Positions 62,809-64,000 of a stretch of 64,000 bases of DNA are shown piece by piece. A program made the position numbers and the translations under genes. How positions within the stretch are numbered: position 1 is the first letter of the stretch; every line of letters starts with the position of its first letter. Origin of the DNA: Marinomonas sp. THO17 (GTDB taxonomy: Bacteria; Pseudomonadota; Gammaproteobacteria; Pseudomonadales; Marinomonadaceae); contig NZ_AP031575.1 of the NCBI RefSeq assembly GCF_040436405.1, forward strand, positions 2,498,501 through 2,562,500. Reading direction: 5' to 3'. The notes beneath the pieces were generated by a model, which was not told the DNA's origin, did not search any database, and worked only from the letters and a program-made list of their open reading frames with translations.

Positions 62809-63186
62809 TTGTACACCACTATTGCGAGTTGTGAAATAAACTATTGTGGATTCTTTTAATTATTATCCAAAACGATAGCTGTATATTGGCTTACAAGGGT
62901 CAGATTATCAATTCGAAACGACATCGTCTCTCAATGAAATAATTCGTTAAGGAAGATACTTAATTTCCATTGACTGAAAATGGCTTTACTTATGTTAATA
63001 AAAAAATGTTTCGGCTTGAAAGTTTTTATCTAGTGCCTGCGCATTAACATAAGGAGATATTGGATAGATTAGAAAGTTTTATTTAGATGGTCATTGGCGT
63101 TTTAGCCAATAGCCATCGTGAGTAGAAAAGCTTGGAGTTTAAGCTCTTTTTATTTTTTTACGCATTATAAACAAGGAGAATCGACC
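62809..63186. other. Divergent lysR / GST intergenic region
   Basis: About 378 bp. A TATC-N6-GATA inverted repeat (62864-62877) about 55 bp upstream of lysR fits the LysR T-N11-A style. A strong imperfect hairpin lies at 63087-63116. No credible ORF. Confidence 0.45.
63087..63116 (+). promoter_or_regulatory. Imperfect hairpin in the GST leader
   Basis: ATGGTCATTGGC / GCCAATAGCCAT with a 6-nt loop: 10 of 12 positions pair, two-base internal mismatch. It ends 70 bp before the GST start, with no T-run; likely leader structure or operator. Confidence 0.4.
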
Positions 63187-63831
63187 ATGAATCCGAAATT
63201 TCTAACGCAAAGTTCACCGGTTAAATTGTACCGGCATCCAATTTCAGGTCATTGCCATCGTGTTGAATTAATGTTGTCGTTTTTGGATATTCCTTATGAA
63301 ACCATTGATTTGGATTTGCTTAAGGGAGAGCACAAAGCGCCTGAATATTTAAAAATAAGTCCATTTGGCCAAGTGCCCGCTATTGATGACAATGGTGTGA
63401 TTTTATCTGATTCAAACGCCATTCTGATTTATTTAGAGAAAAAATACAGTGATGGCTATGATTGGTATCCACAGGACCCTATAAAAGCCGCTGAAGTTCA
63501 ACGCTGGTTGTCAGTCGCGGCTGGTGAAATTGCATATGGCCCCTGTGCTGTACGCTTAGTCAAAGTGTTTGGCGTTGAGCTTGATTATGATGTTGCTAAG
63601 CAAAAAACCATTGCTCTGTTTGATGTATTAGAACCGCTTCTAAATTCTCGTCACTATCTTGCTGGCGATGCTATTACACTCGCTGATGTGGCAGGTTACA
63701 GCTACATATCACACGTGCCCGAAGGTGGAGTGAGTTTGGCTGATTATCCGGCGATTCGAGCTTGGCTTGGACGTATAGAAGCTCATCCTCGCTTTGTTGG
63801 TATGAAACGCACGCCAGAGCCTACGGAATAA
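63187..63831 (+). CDS. Glutathione S-transferase family protein
   Basis: A 214-residue GST-fold protein: thioredoxin-like N-terminal domain (KLYRHPISGHCHRVELMLSFLDIPYE), cis-proline FGQVPAIDDNG, glutathione-binding SDSNAILIYLEKKY and a helical C-terminal domain ending GRIEAHPRFVGMKRTPEP. No N-terminal Cys of the beta class type is evident; the active residue may be Ser. ATG 63187 follows AAGGAG at 8 nt and starts the conserved fold; a longer upstream reading is spurious. It precedes the PNPOx-like gene by 12 bp. Confidence 0.9.
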   Translation: MNPKFLTQSSPVKLYRHPISGHCHRVELMLSFLDIPYETIDLDLLKGEHKAPEYLKISPFGQVPAIDDNGVILSDSNAILIYLEKKYSDGYDWYPQDPIKAAEVQRWLSVAAGEIAYGPCAVRLVKVFGVELDYDVAKQKTIALFDVLEPLLNSRHYLAGDAITLADVAGYSYISHVPEGGVSLADYPAIRAWLGRIEAHPRFVGMKRTPEPTE

Positions 63832-63843
63832 AAGTGTACTTAT

Positions 63844-64000
63844 ATGGATTCTAAAATGTCTCAGCCACAGCCTTCTCCGTTTCACCATGGTGAAACCACC
63901 ATCCAACAACGGGTTGGTGTGGCTGAAGCGGTAGTCCAAAGAAACGCCAGAATGATACGTTCAGAGTTGTTAGCTCAGCATAGAACTTTTTTTTCCAATC
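63844..64000 (+). CDS. Pyridoxamine 5'-phosphate oxidase-like flavoprotein (partial)
   Basis: The N-terminal 52 residues before the window ends: SPFHHGETTIQQRVGVAEAV and QHRTFFSN match the opening of the PNPOx-like FMN-binding family (the kind fused to ferredoxin reductase domains) that often sits beside GST and LysR genes. The gene starts 12 bp after GST and is probably in the same operon. The rest lies outside the window. Confidence 0.7.
   Translation, partial: MDSKMSQPQPSPFHHGETTIQQRVGVAEAVVQRNARMIRSELLAQHRTFFSN

Noticed and set aside
1-64000. CRISPR arrays, tRNA/rRNA genes, prophage, transposases, toxin-antitoxin pairs
   Set aside because: Looked for on both strands; no regular spaced repeats, cloverleaf genes, integrase/transposase ORFs or paired small toxin-antitoxin genes were seen.

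Overview
The window reads as an ordinary, gene-dense chromosome segment of a marine gammaproteobacterium of the Oceanospirillales type, most likely Marinomonas or a close relative. The grounds are a mid-40s GC content by eye, protein wording close to pseudomonad and enteric orthologues, abundant TRAP and ABC uptake systems, and gene neighbourhoods shared with pseudomonads: gmk-rpoZ-spoT-ridA, oxyR-recG, ubiC-ubiA near phoB-phoR, and pstSCAB-phoU. No phage, insertion sequence, CRISPR array, tRNA or rRNA was seen.

Layout. 1-4.8 kb: aspC, a small protein, uvrD and a membrane-anchored XRE regulator. 4.8-16.7 kb: a Gfo/Idh/MocA oxidoreductase, two tandem lipoprotein TRAP binding proteins, a proline catabolism block (putA, its detached C-terminal domain, an AraC regulator), then a quinone oxidoreductase and the TRAP membrane subunits DctQM that probably serve the two binding proteins. 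17-24 kb: the phosphate operon pstSCAB-phoU behind a PhoB-type promoter, then free-methionine-sulfoxide reductase. 24.4-27.1 kb: a three-gene sensory cassette in which the periplasmic enzyme-like protein, the kinase H-box and the receiver have each lost their key residue, while the Hpt histidine is kept. 27.2-34.7 kb: an oppABCDF oligopeptide operon with two oppA genes. 34.7-34.84 kb: a short hairpin-rich repeat-like element. 35-41.5 kb: cysZ coupled to a response regulator, phoBR, ubiCA and a YbaK-HDOD protein. 41.5-45.9 kb: the aapJQMP general amino-acid ABC transporter behind a sigma-54 promoter. 46.3-54.4 kb: lrp, recG, oxyR, an NAD-dependent SDR protein, ridA, spoT, rpoZ and gmk. 54.5-64 kb: a c-di-GMP phosphodiesterase preceded by a coupled 39-codon ORF, then accessory genes (MFS/HxlR pair, nucleoside deoxyribosyltransferase, GNAT, histidine phosphatase, and LysR/GST/PNPOx-like cluster cut by the window end).

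The common themes are nutrient capture (phosphate, peptides, amino acids, 2-oxo or hydroxy acids, sulfate) and its control. PhoB made at 38 kb would act on near-identical Pho boxes in front of both phoB and pstS. Lrp and sigma-54 probably tune amino-acid uptake, and the AraC protein probably tunes proline use.

The observations most worth following are the in-frame separation of the PutA C-terminal domain into its own gene, the 'dead-enzyme' sensory cassette, the ~110 bp structured repeat at 34.7 kb, the paired lipidated TRAP binding proteins, and the short ORF coupled to the EAL gene.
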